Source: Roseobacter weihaiensis (lineage in GTDB: Bacteria; Pseudomonadota; Alphaproteobacteria; Rhodobacterales; Rhodobacteraceae). From it: a DNA stretch of 64,000 bases. The stretch covers positions 186,001-250,000 of the forward strand of contig NZ_JACNMO010000003.1 of the NCBI RefSeq assembly GCF_020622345.1, written 5' to 3'. The translations under genes and the position numbers were made by a program. The notes beneath the pieces are model-generated. The model had not been told where the DNA came from. It ran no database searches and saw nothing but the letters and a program-made list of their open reading frames with translations. Positions 1 through 9,043 of this stretch are shown here, in pieces (the stretch's first letter is position 1; each line of letters starts with the position of its first letter).

Positions 1-323
1 GTCCGCTTTGATCCCCATTGGAAAGGGTGATCGTACATGGATTCGGCTGCCAGTGAATAGTGACCATAGCGTTCCACTTCGTCGCGCATCGGACGGATCA
101 TCTGGCTGTGACAGACATAGCACCCTTCGCGGATGTAGATGTCCCGACCGGTCAGTTCCAGCGGCGAATAGGGCCGCATGCCTTCAACCTTTTCGATGGT
201 GTTTTCGAGGTAGAACAGAGGGGTGATCTGCACCAGCCCCCCAATGCTCACCACCAGAAAGCTCAGGACCAAAAGCAACGTCGCATTGGTTTCAATGAAC
301 TTGTGTTTTGCGAGGATCGACAT
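1..323 (-). CDS. ccoO: cbb3-type cytochrome c oxidase subunit II, CcoO (partial, N-terminal part)
   Basis: This is the start of the membrane-anchored monohaem subunit of the cbb3 oxygen reductase, which passes electrons to CcoN in the cytoplasmic membrane. The gene begins at 323 after the ribosome-binding stretch GGAGGGA and runs off the left edge of the window. The visible protein begins MSILAKHKF, has one hydrophobic segment at about residues 12-32, and then the haem c motif CYVCHSQ in the context typical of CcoO ([13 protein letters not shown], then [13 protein letters not shown]). It lies 14 bp downstream of ccoN on the same strand, so the two are co-transcribed. Identification is secure, but the C-terminal half is outside the window. 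Confidence 0.95.
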   Translation of the reverse strand, partial: MSILAKHKFIETNATLLLVLSFLVVSIGGLVQITPLFYLENTIEKVEGMRPYSPLELTGRDIYIREGCYVCHSQMIRPMRDEVERYGHYSLAAESMYDHPFQWGSKR

Positions 324-337
324 GTTCTGATCCCTCC

Positions 338-1951
338 TTATTCAGCAGGGACAGCTGTGCCGAGCGGCGCTTTTGCGGGCGCAGCCTTCACAGTCATCCA
401 AAGGTTGTAGCACATGATGAGGGCACCGCCGAGGAACAGAACGCCCCCGAGACCCCGCACAACATACATCGGGAACTTGGCGCTGACGGTGTCAGCGAAA
501 GAGTTCACCAGGAAACCATTGGCATCCACTTCGCGCCACATCAGGCCTTCCATGATGCCGGTGACCCACATCGAGGCCGCGTAGAGCACGATGCCGATGG
601 TGGCGAGCCAGAAATGCCAGCTGACAAGGCTGAGCGAGTAGAGACGCTCACGCTTCCACAGGACCGGCACCAGATAGTAGAGCGCGCCGAATGTAATCAG
701 CCCGTTCCAGCCAAGCGCACCCGAGTGCACGTGCCCGATGGTCCAGTCGGTGTAATGCGACAGCGAGTTCACCGCACGGATCGACATCATCGGACCTTCA
801 AAGGTGGACATGCCGTAGAAGGCCAGCGACGTCACCATCATCCGCAGAACGGGGTCGGTGCGCAGTTTGTCCCAGGCGCCTTGCAGCGTCATCAGACCGT
901 TGATCATACCTCCCCAGCTGGGCATCCACAGGACGATCGAGAAGACCATGCCAAGGGTCGATGCCCAGTCCGGCAGAGCGGTGTAATGCAAGTGGTGCGG
1001 ACCCGCCCAGATATAAAGGAAGATTAGCGCCCAGAAGTGGATGATGGAGAGCTTGTACGAGAACACCGGCCGTTCAGCCTGCTTGGGCACAAAGTAGTAC
1101 ATCATGCCCAGGAACCCGGCCGTCAGGAAGAATCCCACCGCGTTGTGACCATACCACCACTGCACCATCGCATCCTGCACGCCAGAGAAGACCTGCACCG
1201 ATTTGCTGCCCCAGATCGAGACCGGGATGGAGATATTGTTGACCACATGCAGCATCGCCACGGTGACGATGAAGGCCAGCAAGAACCAGTTTGCCACGTA
1301 GATATGCGGCTCCTTGCGCCGGATGATCGTGCCGAGGAACGTGGCCAGGAACGCCAGCCAGACAATGGTCAGCCAGAGATCGACGTACCATTCCGGTTCG
1401 GCATATTCCTTGGATTGCGTCCCGCCCAGGAGGTACCCGGTGGCCGCCAGAACGATAAAGAGCTGGTAACCCCAAAAGACGAACCACCCCAGGTTCCCGC
1501 CCCAAAGCCGCGCTGCCGAGGTACGCTGCACGATAAAGAACGAGCTTGCTATCAAGGCGTTACCCCCGAAGGCAAAGATCACCGCAGAGGTGTGCAGCGG
1601 CCGCAGCCGCCCGAAGTTCGCGTAGCCTTCCGCCCATTCGAAGTTCAGTACCGGGAAAGCAAGCTGGAAGGCGATGACGACACCAACCAAAAACCCCACC
1701 ACACCCCAGAAAGCCGTGGCAATGACCCCCGCCCGAACGACGCTGTCAAAGTATTCATCCATGGGGATCGGTTTGGCGGGTTCATCCGTGTTGCGCAGCG
1801 TGACCAGAAACAGGCCGCCCGCAACAAGCATGAAGATAATCATATGGAGCTGATACGCCAGATCGCGGGCATAGCTCGCCGCGATCATCGCAAACAGCGT
1901 GACGAGCCCCAACCCGACAAGCTTTGCGTAGTTTAATGTTCCGGTATTCAT
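338..1951 (-). CDS. ccoN: cbb3-type cytochrome c oxidase subunit I, CcoN
   Basis: CcoN is the catalytic subunit of the high-affinity cbb3 oxidase, carrying a low-spin haem b and the haem b3-CuB centre that reduces oxygen and pumps protons. The 537-residue product is a polytopic membrane protein with about 12 hydrophobic segments and conserved stretches such as [31 protein letters not shown] and [14 protein letters not shown], whose histidines are the usual haem and copper ligands. The frame stays open to 2011, but the ATG at 1951 ([13 protein letters not shown]) fits the family length and N-terminus better. It leads the cco operon (ccoO follows) and is divergent from the usp gene across a perfect FNR box, which indicates induction at low oxygen. 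Confidence 0.97.
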   Translation of the reverse strand: MNTGTLNYAKLVGLGLVTLFAMIAASYARDLAYQLHMIIFMLVAGGLFLVTLRNTDEPAKPIPMDEYFDSVVRAGVIATAFWGVVGFLVGVVIAFQLAFPVLNFEWAEGYANFGRLRPLHTSAVIFAFGGNALIASSFFIVQRTSAARLWGGNLGWFVFWGYQLFIVLAATGYLLGGTQSKEYAEPEWYVDLWLTIVWLAFLATFLGTIIRRKEPHIYVANWFLLAFIVTVAMLHVVNNISIPVSIWGSKSVQVFSGVQDAMVQWWYGHNAVGFFLTAGFLGMMYYFVPKQAERPVFSYKLSIIHFWALIFLYIWAGPHHLHYTALPDWASTLGMVFSIVLWMPSWGGMINGLMTLQGAWDKLRTDPVLRMMVTSLAFYGMSTFEGPMMSIRAVNSLSHYTDWTIGHVHSGALGWNGLITFGALYYLVPVLWKRERLYSLSLVSWHFWLATIGIVLYAASMWVTGIMEGLMWREVDANGFLVNSFADTVSAKFPMYVVRGLGGVLFLGGALIMCYNLWMTVKAAPAKAPLGTAVPAE

Positions 1952-2053
1952 CTGTCCGGTATCCCTTCCATCTCGGCTTTCGCGCAGACGGACTCCGCCC
2001 ACGCAAATCATTCGTTATGGAGGGCTTTGTCGCGCAGAGGCCCTTTTGGTTCC

Positions 2054-2067
2054 TTGATCTGCATCAA
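2054..2067. promoter_or_regulatory. FNR-type box in the ccoN/usp divergent promoter
   Basis: TTGATCTGCATCAA is a perfect inverted repeat matching the FNR/CRP-family consensus TTGAT-N4-ATCAA. It lies 103 bp upstream of the ccoN start and 94 bp upstream of the usp start. FnrL, encoded next door, is the expected ligand. Regulation is inferred from the site and from the known FnrL control of cco genes in Rhodobacter. Confidence 0.85.
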
Positions 2068-2160
2068 GAGCACCGGCAATTTTGGATGACGAAGATCAAG
2101 GGAACGCCCGTTTATGCGCGGTAGAATGACGCATATCTGCAGATACAAGAGGTTGTGACC

Positions 2161-2997
2161 ATGGCCTACAAGTCAATCTTTACTCCCCTGACAGACTTTG
2201 ACGGTGTATCTCCGGCGCTGGCGCTGGCGGTGGCCTTTACCGAAGCGCAGGATGCGCACCTCGACGTTCTGTGTCTTGGGCTGGACCGGACGCAAAACAC
2301 GTTTTACGAGATGGGATCGAACGCCGTGGTGATGCATGCCGCGATCGAACAAGCCCATGAGCGCGCGGGCGAGATCAATCAGGCGGTGCGCGCCTATCTT
2401 GAAGGCAGCAGCCTGCGGTGGGAGGTTATCAACGGCATCTCGGCCAGTGCCGGTGTCGGACGCACCGTGGCCACGCAGGCCCGATTTGCCGATCTGGCCG
2501 TCGTGGGCTTGCCCTATGGCGACAACAAGCGTCATGAGGAAACACTCGTGCTGGAAGGGCTGCTCTTTGAGGCGGATTGCCCCACGATTATTGTCCCCGA
2601 AGGAGAGGTGACCGCGCGCCCCGAAAGCATCGTCATTGGCTGGAACGAAAGTGCCGAGGCGGTGCGCGCCGTCCGGGCGGCCCTGCCCTTCTTGCAAGCC
2701 GCCGAAACGGTTCATATCGCCATCATCGACCCGCCGGAGATGGGGCCGGAACGGTCTGACCCCGGCGGCGGGCTGGCCGTTTATCTGGCGCGCCACGGGG
2801 TGCGTTGTGACATTCAGGTCCTGGCACGCGGCGGCTACAAAGTGAGCGAACGGCTCTCGCAGCACGTCACCGAGACCGGTTCAGATCTGTTGGTGATGGG
2901 CGGATATGGCCACTCGCGTTTCCGCGAAGCGATTCTGGGTGGGGCCACCCGCGACATGCTCGAGCACAGCAAGGTGCCAGTGCTCATGGCACACTGA
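2161..2997 (+). CDS. Tandem-domain universal stress protein (UspA family)
   Basis: The 278-residue protein has two UspA-like alpha/beta domains, roughly residues 1-145 and 150-278. The second carries a nucleotide-binding glycine-rich loop near its end (DLLVMGGYGHSRFREAILGG followed by VPVLMAH). Such proteins are cytosolic ATP-binding stress factors. The frame opens at a GTG at 2155, but the ATG at 2161 sits 8 nt behind an AAGAGG ribosome-binding site and is preferred. Its position between ccoN and fnrL, opposite an FNR box, is a common Rhodobacterales arrangement and suggests induction under oxygen limitation. The substrate or client is unknown. Confidence 0.9.
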   Translation: MAYKSIFTPLTDFDGVSPALALAVAFTEAQDAHLDVLCLGLDRTQNTFYEMGSNAVVMHAAIEQAHERAGEINQAVRAYLEGSSLRWEVINGISASAGVGRTVATQARFADLAVVGLPYGDNKRHEETLVLEGLLFEADCPTIIVPEGEVTARPESIVIGWNESAEAVRAVRAALPFLQAAETVHIAIIDPPEMGPERSDPGGGLAVYLARHGVRCDIQVLARGGYKVSERLSQHVTETGSDLLVMGGYGHSRFREAILGGATRDMLEHSKVPVLMAH

Positions 2998-3018
2998 CGC
3001 AGGCAGGCGATGGTGGCC

Positions 3019-3762
3019 TCAGCTTAGGAAGCCGCCATCGCTGTCATCGCCGGCCTCGTCCATCAGCCGGTCCATGTCAGGCACGATGATGCGCCGTTTG
3101 CCATCAAGGATAATCACATCATCCTTTTTCAGCGCGGACATCTGTCTGCTGACTGTTTCGAGCGTCAAACCCAGATAGTCCGACATCGCTTCGCGGGTCA
3201 GCGGCAGGTCAAAGGCCAGACTGTTCTGTTCGGCGTTTTTGGCCAGAATGGCATCGCGGCGCGCGATGATGGCCAGAAGGCTGGCGATCTTTTCCCGCGC
3301 GGTCTTGCGCCCCAACACCAACATCCATTCGCGCGCAGCGTCCAACTCATCCAATGTCATCTCGAGCAGACGGTGTGCGATATGCGGCGTGGAGCTTATC
3401 ATCTGCTCAAAGGGCTTGCGCCGGAAACAGCACATCACAAGGTCGCATGTCGCCGTGACAGTATAGGTTGCAGCCTCGCGGCCCGGGCGGCCGACAAAGT
3501 CCGAGGGCAGCAACAGGCCCACCATCTGCGTCCGACCGTCCTCCATCGTCTGGGTCAGGGACGCGACGCCAGAGACAACAGAGGCCACGAAATCCATCCT
3601 GTCACCGGCCCACATGATCGTCTGTCCGGCGGCAAAGCTGCGGTAGTATTTGATGTCCTCCAGCAGCGCCAGCTCTGCCGTATCGCACCGTGCGCACACC
3701 GCCCGGTGCCGTATCGGACAGTCCGAACAGTCTTTCATGTCGGGCACCATCATGTCTTGCAT
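3019..3762 (-). CDS. fnrL: Oxygen-sensing transcriptional regulator FnrL (CRP/FNR family)
   Basis: FnrL switches on microaerobic and anaerobic genes (cbb3 oxidase, haem synthesis) when its oxygen-labile iron-sulphur cluster is intact. The 247-residue product has N-terminal cysteines at residues 12, 15, 23 and 26, further cysteines in the sensor domain (CDLVMCC), and a C-terminal CRP-type helix-turn-helix (LTREAMSDYLGLTLETVSRQ) with the ETVSRQ recognition helix typical of FNR. The frame is open to 3801, but MQDMMVPDMKDC at 3762 matches the known family length of about 248. The gene is divergent from hemN; an FNR box at 3779-3792 lies just upstream, so autoregulation is likely. Confidence 0.95.
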   Translation of the reverse strand: MQDMMVPDMKDCSDCPIRHRAVCARCDTAELALLEDIKYYRSFAAGQTIMWAGDRMDFVASVVSGVASLTQTMEDGRTQMVGLLLPSDFVGRPGREAATYTVTATCDLVMCCFRRKPFEQMISSTPHIAHRLLEMTLDELDAAREWMLVLGRKTAREKIASLLAIIARRDAILAKNAEQNSLAFDLPLTREAMSDYLGLTLETVSRQMSALKKDDVIILDGKRRIIVPDMDRLMDEAGDDSDGGFLS

Positions 3763-3778
3763 CAAAAAGTCTCCGCCC

Positions 3779-3792
3779 TTGATCCATGTCAA
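3779..3792. promoter_or_regulatory. FNR-type box in the fnrL/hemN divergent promoter
   Basis: TTGATCCATGTCAA is a near-perfect FNR/CRP-family inverted repeat (TTGA-N6-TCAA core intact, one half-site variant). It lies 17 bp upstream of the fnrL start and about 35 bp upstream of the hemN start. Being so close to fnrL, a bound dimer could repress fnrL while acting on hemN; that is an inference. Confidence 0.8.
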
Positions 3793-3826
3793 GGATGTCA
3801 AACCGCCGAAAACCTATCAAGTCCTC

Positions 3827-5182
3827 ATGAGCATGACATCCAAACTCGCCAGAATGGGACTCTTTGACGCGAAAGTACCGCGTTACACGAGCTATCCAAC
3901 TGCACCTCAGTTCTCCGGTGACACCACCAGCGCAGACGCACAAAAATGGATCTCCGAAATACCGTCCGGCAGTCGCATTTCGCTGTATCTGCACATTCCG
4001 TTCTGTCGACGGTTGTGCTGGTTCTGCGCCTGCCGCACTCAAGGCACATCCAGTAATGACCCAGTCATCGCCTATCTGTCCACACTAAAAGACGAAATTG
4101 GCCTGTTGGCCGCGCTTTTACCCCCCGATGTGAGCCTCAGCCGCATCCACTGGGGTGGCGGCACGCCGACGTTGCTCGATGCGGCGATGATCACCGATCT
4201 GGCCGGGACAATTGCCGAGATGGCCCCTCTCGCACCAGGCGGAGAGTTCTCGGTAGAGATCGACCCGAATGAGATCGACCAACCCCGCGTCGATGCCCTT
4301 GCGGCAGCAGGGATGACCCGCGCCTCCATCGGCGTGCAGGATTTTGACGAGGAAATCCAAACCACGATTGGTCGGTTGCAAAGCTTTGATGTCACGCAGA
4401 ACGCCGCCACTATGCTGCGCGCGGCGGGCATCGGGTCGCTGAATGCGGATATCCTCTTTGGTCTGCCGCATCAGACCACCGAAAAGATTGCTGCCAGCGT
4501 GCAAAAACTGCTGACGCTCAGCCCCGACCGCGTGGCGCTTTACGGCTATGCGCACGTGCCTTGGATGGCGCGGCGACAGTCGCTGATCCCCTCCGACGCC
4601 CTGCCCGCGCCCGAGGACCGGCTCAAGCTCTTTGAGACCGCGCGACAGCTTTTTGAATGGGACGGCTACCGGCAGATCGGGATCGATCATTTTGCGGTGC
4701 CCCATGATCCGCTGGCGATTGCAGAGCAGACGGGCCAGCTGCGCCGCAACTTTCAGGGCTATACGGATGAGCCCGCCGACGTCCTGATCGGCCTTGGCGC
4801 ATCCTCCATCTCGCGGTTCCCGCAGGGCTATGCGCAGAACAACCCGGCGACCTCCGGCTACACCAAAGCGATCCGCGCAGGCACGCTGGCCACCGCCCGC
4901 GGGCATGCCTTCACCGCCGAAGACCTCCTGCGCGCCCGCCTGATCGAGGCCATCATGTGCGATTTCGAGGTTCAGATCGGTGAGCTGATCGAACGGTTCC
5001 CCGACCGCGAAGCCCATATTCTGGCCCTGCTGAGGGGAGCCTCGGACTTCTTTGGCGACATCGTGCAAATGGATGCCAACCGCTTCCATATTCTGCCCGA
5101 AGGCCGCCCGCTGACGCGCATCATTGCCCGGCACTTCGATGCCTATGACATGGCCAGCGCGGGGCATGCCTCGGCCATCTGA
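3827..5182 (+). CDS. hemN: Oxygen-independent coproporphyrinogen III oxidase HemN (radical SAM)
   Basis: HemN converts coproporphyrinogen III to protoporphyrinogen IX without oxygen, using S-adenosylmethionine and a 4Fe-4S cluster in the cytoplasm. The 451-residue protein has the HemN-specific cluster motif CX3CX2CXC at C60, C64, C67 and C69, the GGGTPT motif shortly after, and the C-terminal HemN domain (about 370-450). Length matches enterobacterial HemN (457). The open frame extends upstream to 3650, overlapping fnrL, but the MSMTSKLARMGLFD start at 3827 fits the family. No strong ribosome-binding site precedes it; ATG 3833 is an alternative. Divergent from fnrL and under an FNR box; ends 3 bp from the convergent yejF. 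Confidence 0.95.
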   Translation: MSMTSKLARMGLFDAKVPRYTSYPTAPQFSGDTTSADAQKWISEIPSGSRISLYLHIPFCRRLCWFCACRTQGTSSNDPVIAYLSTLKDEIGLLAALLPPDVSLSRIHWGGGTPTLLDAAMITDLAGTIAEMAPLAPGGEFSVEIDPNEIDQPRVDALAAAGMTRASIGVQDFDEEIQTTIGRLQSFDVTQNAATMLRAAGIGSLNADILFGLPHQTTEKIAASVQKLLTLSPDRVALYGYAHVPWMARRQSLIPSDALPAPEDRLKLFETARQLFEWDGYRQIGIDHFAVPHDPLAIAEQTGQLRRNFQGYTDEPADVLIGLGASSISRFPQGYAQNNPATSGYTKAIRAGTLATARGHAFTAEDLLRARLIEAIMCDFEVQIGELIERFPDREAHILALLRGASDFFGDIVQMDANRFHILPEGRPLTRIIARHFDAYDMASAGHASAI

Positions 5183-5185
5183 GGT

Positions 5186-6766
5186 TCAGGTGGCGGCGGC
5201 CAGCAGACTGCGCGTGTACTCATGCGCGGGCGCGTCGAAAATTTGATCGACCGGCCCGGTTTCGACCACATCGCCGCTTTTCATGACCATCACCTGGTGC
5301 GACATGGCCCGCACCACGCGCAGATCGTGGCTGATAAAGATGTAGGCCAACCCATATTTCTTCTGAAGATGCCTGAGCAGATCGACGATCTGCACTTGAA
5401 CTGTCATGTCCAGTGCCGATGTCGGCTCGTCCAGCACCAGCAGGCGCGGGCGCAGCACCATCGCACGGGCGATTGCAATCCGCTGCCGCTGCCCGCCCGA
5501 GAACTCATGCGGGTAGCGGTCCATCGTGGCCGGATCGAGGCCCACCTCCTCCATCACTTCCTGCACCAGCGTGCGCTGGTCCCGTTCAGGATCGACTTTG
5601 TGAATGCCTAGACCTTCGGAGATGATCTGCGCGCAGGTCATCCGCGGGCTCAACGAGCCGAACGGGTCCTGAAACACGATCTGCATGTCCTTGCGCAGGC
5701 TTCGCAGCTGACGTGTGGACCAGCGGCGCACATCCTGGCCCGCAAAGGTGATCTGCCCTTCGGAGGCGATCAGGCGCATCAGGGCCAGTGCCATCGTCGT
5801 CTTGCCCGACCCGCTCTCGCCGACCACACCAATGGTCTCGCCCGACCGCACCGTCAGCGTGGCGTCATTCACCGCCTTCACGTGGCCGACCGTGCGCCGC
5901 AAGAGCCCCGCCGTGATCGGGAACCAGACCTTGAGGTTCTCGGTACGCGCCACGACCTCGGCCTGAAGCGGCACGGCGGTCGGGGCACCCGACGGCTCCG
6001 CCCCCAGCAGTTTTTTGGTGTAGGGGTGCTGCGGGTTGGCGAATATCTCTTGTGTCGGGCCTGCCTCCACGATCTCGCCCTGCTGCATCACGCAGACCCG
6101 GTCCGCAATGCGGCGTACGATGCCCAGATCATGGGTGATGAACAAAAGCCCCATGCCCATGCGGTCCTTGAGGTCTTTCAGCAGGTCGAGAATCTGGGCC
6201 TGGATCGTGACATCCAGCGCCGTTGTGGGCTCATCCGCGATCAGCACATCGGGTTTGTTTGCCAGCGCCATCGCGATCATCACCCGCTGCCGCTGCCCGC
6301 CGGAGAGCTGATGCGGATAGCTTGTGAGCCGGGTCGCCGCATCCCGGATGCCCACCTGCTCCAGCAGTTCAAGAATACGCGCACGTGCCTGCGCGCCGAC
6401 CACACCCTGATGCAGCGCGAGGCTTTCGCCCAGTTGCTTTTCAATGGTGTGCAGCGGGTTCAGCGATGTCATCGGCTCCTGGAAGATAAAGCTGATGTCA
6501 TTGCCGCGTACCTTGCGCAGCAACGCCTCATCCGCACCGATCATCTGTTGACCGTCATAGGTCACGGACCCGGAAATCTCGGCGCTATCGCCCAGCAACG
6601 ATACCGTCGACAGCGCTGAGACGGATTTGCCCGATCCGGATTCGCCCACCAGCGCCACCGTCTCACCGCGTTCAACGGAGAAGCTGACACCTTTGACCGC
6701 CTGCGTCAGCCTGCCGTCCTGCCGAAAGCCGACACTCAGGTCCTTGACCTCGAGAAGTGCGCTCAT
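5186..6766 (-). CDS. yejF: Peptide ABC transporter, double ATP-binding protein (YejF type)
   Basis: This 526-residue cytoplasmic protein is two ABC ATPases fused in tandem and powers the Yej peptide importer. Each half has a Walker A (GESGSGKS near residue 40 and GESGSGKT near 320), a signature (LSGGQRQR and FSGGQRQR), a Walker B ending in DEPT, and a switch histidine (THDLG, SHDLR). The oligopeptide/dipeptide ABC C-terminal motif (HPYTKKLLGAEPSG) follows the first half. Its start overlaps the yejE stop by four bases (ATGA), so translation is coupled. It is the last gene of yejABEF and meets hemN tail to tail. Confidence 0.95.
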   Translation of the reverse strand: MSALLEVKDLSVGFRQDGRLTQAVKGVSFSVERGETVALVGESGSGKSVSALSTVSLLGDSAEISGSVTYDGQQMIGADEALLRKVRGNDISFIFQEPMTSLNPLHTIEKQLGESLALHQGVVGAQARARILELLEQVGIRDAATRLTSYPHQLSGGQRQRVMIAMALANKPDVLIADEPTTALDVTIQAQILDLLKDLKDRMGMGLLFITHDLGIVRRIADRVCVMQQGEIVEAGPTQEIFANPQHPYTKKLLGAEPSGAPTAVPLQAEVVARTENLKVWFPITAGLLRRTVGHVKAVNDATLTVRSGETIGVVGESGSGKTTMALALMRLIASEGQITFAGQDVRRWSTRQLRSLRKDMQIVFQDPFGSLSPRMTCAQIISEGLGIHKVDPERDQRTLVQEVMEEVGLDPATMDRYPHEFSGGQRQRIAIARAMVLRPRLLVLDEPTSALDMTVQVQIVDLLRHLQKKYGLAYIFISHDLRVVRAMSHQVMVMKSGDVVETGPVDQIFDAPAHEYTRSLLAAAT

Positions 6767-7947
6767 GTGAAAGTCTTTCTGGGATCGAAGGCGTCGCGGA
6801 TGCCCTCAAAGATAAAGATCAGCAGCGACAGCATGATCGCAAAGGTGAAAAACGCGGTGAAGGCAAGCCAGGGCGCCTGCAGGTTCTGCTTGGCCTGCAA
6901 GGTCAGCTCGCCCAGCGAGGGCGCGGAGGACGGCAGGCCAAAGCCCAGAAAATCAAGCCCCGCCAGTGTGCCGATTGTGCCGGTCACAAGGAACGGCAGC
7001 ATGGTCAGCGTGGCCACCATGGCGTTGGGCAGCATATGACGGAACATGATCGTCAGGTTACTGACCCCCAGGGCCCGGGCCGCCCGCACATACTCCAGAT
7101 TACGCGCGCGCAGGAATTCGGCGCGCACCACCCCCACCAGAGACATCCAGCCAAAGAGCACCATCAGGAAGACCAGCAGCCAAAAGCCCCGTCCGAGGAT
7201 CGCAAAGAGGATGATGATGACGTAAAGCTGCGGGGTGGAGGACCAGATCTCGATGATCCGCTGAAAGATCAGGTCGGTCTTTCCGCCGAAAAAGCCCTGC
7301 ACCGCCCCGGCAATGATCCCGATCAGGCTGGACAGGCCGGTCACCACCAAGGTGAAGAAGATCGATAATCGAAATCCGTGCACCACACGGGCCATCACAT
7401 CGCGCTTGGTGCCATCCGTGCCCAGCAGGTTTTCCCCGTTGGGCGGCAGCGGCGCGGCCCCCGGTCGGTCCACCGCAGTGTCGTAAGAATAGGGGATCAA
7501 CGGCCAGATGGCCCAGCCCTTTTCGATTTCGCTACCGTCCACAAGGCCGTCCTGGGCGTCTTCGAAATAACCCTCCGGGTCATCGAAACACTGCTCAAGG
7601 CCACCGGTTTCAATCAGGCATTTGACCTCCGGATCGCGGTAGACGGCTTCTGTCTGAAAGTCGCCGCCAAAGGCGGTCTCGGGATAAAAGTTCCAGATCG
7701 GCGTGTAGTATTCGCCCCGGTATTGGACCAGGATCGGTTTGTCATAGGCGATAAATTCCGCGAAAAGGGACAGGCCGAAGAGGATCGAGAAAATCCAAAG
7801 CGACCAGTAGGCGCGCCGGTTGCGCCTGAAATTGCGCCAGCGGCGCTGATTGAGCGGCGACAGCCAGCCGCGCTTGGGCTCGGGTGCCTCGGCGGGCGGC
7901 GCATCGAGGTCTGGTGCCTGATCGGGGATCGGGTCGGTGACGGCCAT
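6763..7947 (-). CDS. yejE: Peptide ABC transporter permease (YejE type)
   Basis: One of two inner-membrane permeases of the Yej peptide importer. The 394-residue protein starts with a proline-rich cytoplasmic tail, a first membrane helix at about residues 47-67 and a long periplasmic insert (residues 70-180, with GEYYTPIWNFYPETAFGGDF characteristic of YejE). It then has a typical oligopeptide-permease BPD domain with the EAA-type loop (ARALGVSNLTIMFRHMLPNA). It overlaps yejF by four bases and follows yejB by 3 bp. Substrates of Yej systems in enterobacteria include microcin C and short peptides; specificity here is not readable from the sequence. Confidence 0.95.
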   Translation of the reverse strand: MAVTDPIPDQAPDLDAPPAEAPEPKRGWLSPLNQRRWRNFRRNRRAYWSLWIFSILFGLSLFAEFIAYDKPILVQYRGEYYTPIWNFYPETAFGGDFQTEAVYRDPEVKCLIETGGLEQCFDDPEGYFEDAQDGLVDGSEIEKGWAIWPLIPYSYDTAVDRPGAAPLPPNGENLLGTDGTKRDVMARVVHGFRLSIFFTLVVTGLSSLIGIIAGAVQGFFGGKTDLIFQRIIEIWSSTPQLYVIIILFAILGRGFWLLVFLMVLFGWMSLVGVVRAEFLRARNLEYVRAARALGVSNLTIMFRHMLPNAMVATLTMLPFLVTGTIGTLAGLDFLGFGLPSSAPSLGELTLQAKQNLQAPWLAFTAFFTFAIMLSLLIFIFEGIRDAFDPRKTFT

Positions 7948-7950
7948 GCG

Positions 7951-9039
7951 CTACCCCTCCCGCCGCTCGAAATCGATCCGCGGATCGACCAGCACATACA
8001 TCAGGTCCGACAGCAGCGCCACGACTAGCCCAATGAGGCCGAAGATGAAGAGCGTGCCAAAGACGATCGGATAGTCCCGCGCCACCGCCGCCTCGAACCC
8101 CAGACGCCCCAGGCCGTCCAGGCTGAAGATCGTCTCGATAATGAGCGAGCTGCCAAAGAACACCCCGATAAACACCGCCGGGAAACCCGCAATCACGATC
8201 AGCATCGCATTGCGGAACACATGTCCGTAAAGCACCTTGCGCTCTGAAAGCCCCTTGGCGCGGGCGGTTATCACATAGTGTTTCTTGATCTCGTCCAGAA
8301 AGCTGTTCTTGGTCAGCAGCGTCAGCGTGGCAAAGGCCGAAATCGTCGAGGCCAGCACCGGCAGGGTAATGTGCCAGAAATAATCAACAACCTTGCCCCA
8401 TGTGCTGAGCTGGTCAAAGTTATCGCTGGTCAGTCCCCGCAGCGGGAAGATTTGCAAGTAAGACCCCCCCGCAAAGAGCACAAGCAAGAGGATCGCAAAC
8501 AGGAACCCCGGAATCGCATAGGCCGCGATGATCGCCCCGGATGTCCAGGTGTCAAAACGGGTGCCATCCTTGACCGCCTTGCGGATGCCCAGCGGGATCG
8601 AGACCAGATAGGCAATCAGCGTGGACCAAAGGCCCAGCGAGATTGACACCGGCAGCTTTTCCTTGATCAAGTCGAGCACGGAGATCGACCGGAAATAGCT
8701 CTCGCCGAAGTCAAAGCGCATGTAGTTCCAGATCATGTTCAGGAACCGCTCGACAGGCGGTTTGTCAAAGCCGAACTCTGCTTCCAGTTCCGCAATGAAT
8801 TCCGGCGGCAGTCCCCTTGCACCGAGATATTGGCTGTCGTTTGTGGACAGGTCAGAGTTGCCCGCGTCATTGCCAGGACCAGCAAAGCCACCGAAAACAT
8901 CCCCGCCACCCTGCGCACGAGCAATTGCCTGCTCTACCGGTCCACCGGGTACGAACTGCACCAAGGCAAAGTTAATCAACATGATCCCCAAGAGCGTCGG
9001 GACGATCAGCAAAAGCCGTCTGACAATATAGGCGCCCAC
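7951..9039 (-). CDS. yejB: Peptide ABC transporter permease (YejB type)
   Basis: The second inner-membrane permease of the Yej importer, 362 residues. It begins with the DppB/OppB-type first helix ([22 protein letters not shown]), then a longer periplasmic loop holding [19 protein letters not shown], and the C-terminal BPD transport domain with an EAA-type loop ([20 protein letters not shown]). It ends 3 bp before yejE and starts 4 bp after the yejA stop, so it sits in a compact operon. Confidence 0.95.
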   Translation of the reverse strand: MGAYIVRRLLLIVPTLLGIMLINFALVQFVPGGPVEQAIARAQGGGDVFGGFAGPGNDAGNSDLSTNDSQYLGARGLPPEFIAELEAEFGFDKPPVERFLNMIWNYMRFDFGESYFRSISVLDLIKEKLPVSISLGLWSTLIAYLVSIPLGIRKAVKDGTRFDTWTSGAIIAAYAIPGFLFAILLLVLFAGGSYLQIFPLRGLTSDNFDQLSTWGKVVDYFWHITLPVLASTISAFATLTLLTKNSFLDEIKKHYVITARAKGLSERKVLYGHVFRNAMLIVIAGFPAVFIGVFFGSSLIIETIFSLDGLGRLGFEAAVARDYPIVFGTLFIFGLIGLVVALLSDLMYVLVDPRIDFERREG

Positions 9040-9043
9040 AGCG

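Noticed and set aside
1037..1936. Long plus-strand open frame of 299 codons opposite ccoN
   Set aside because: It is the mirror of the ccoN coding frame, rich in His/Arg/Gln with no family pattern, while the minus strand encodes an unmistakable CcoN.
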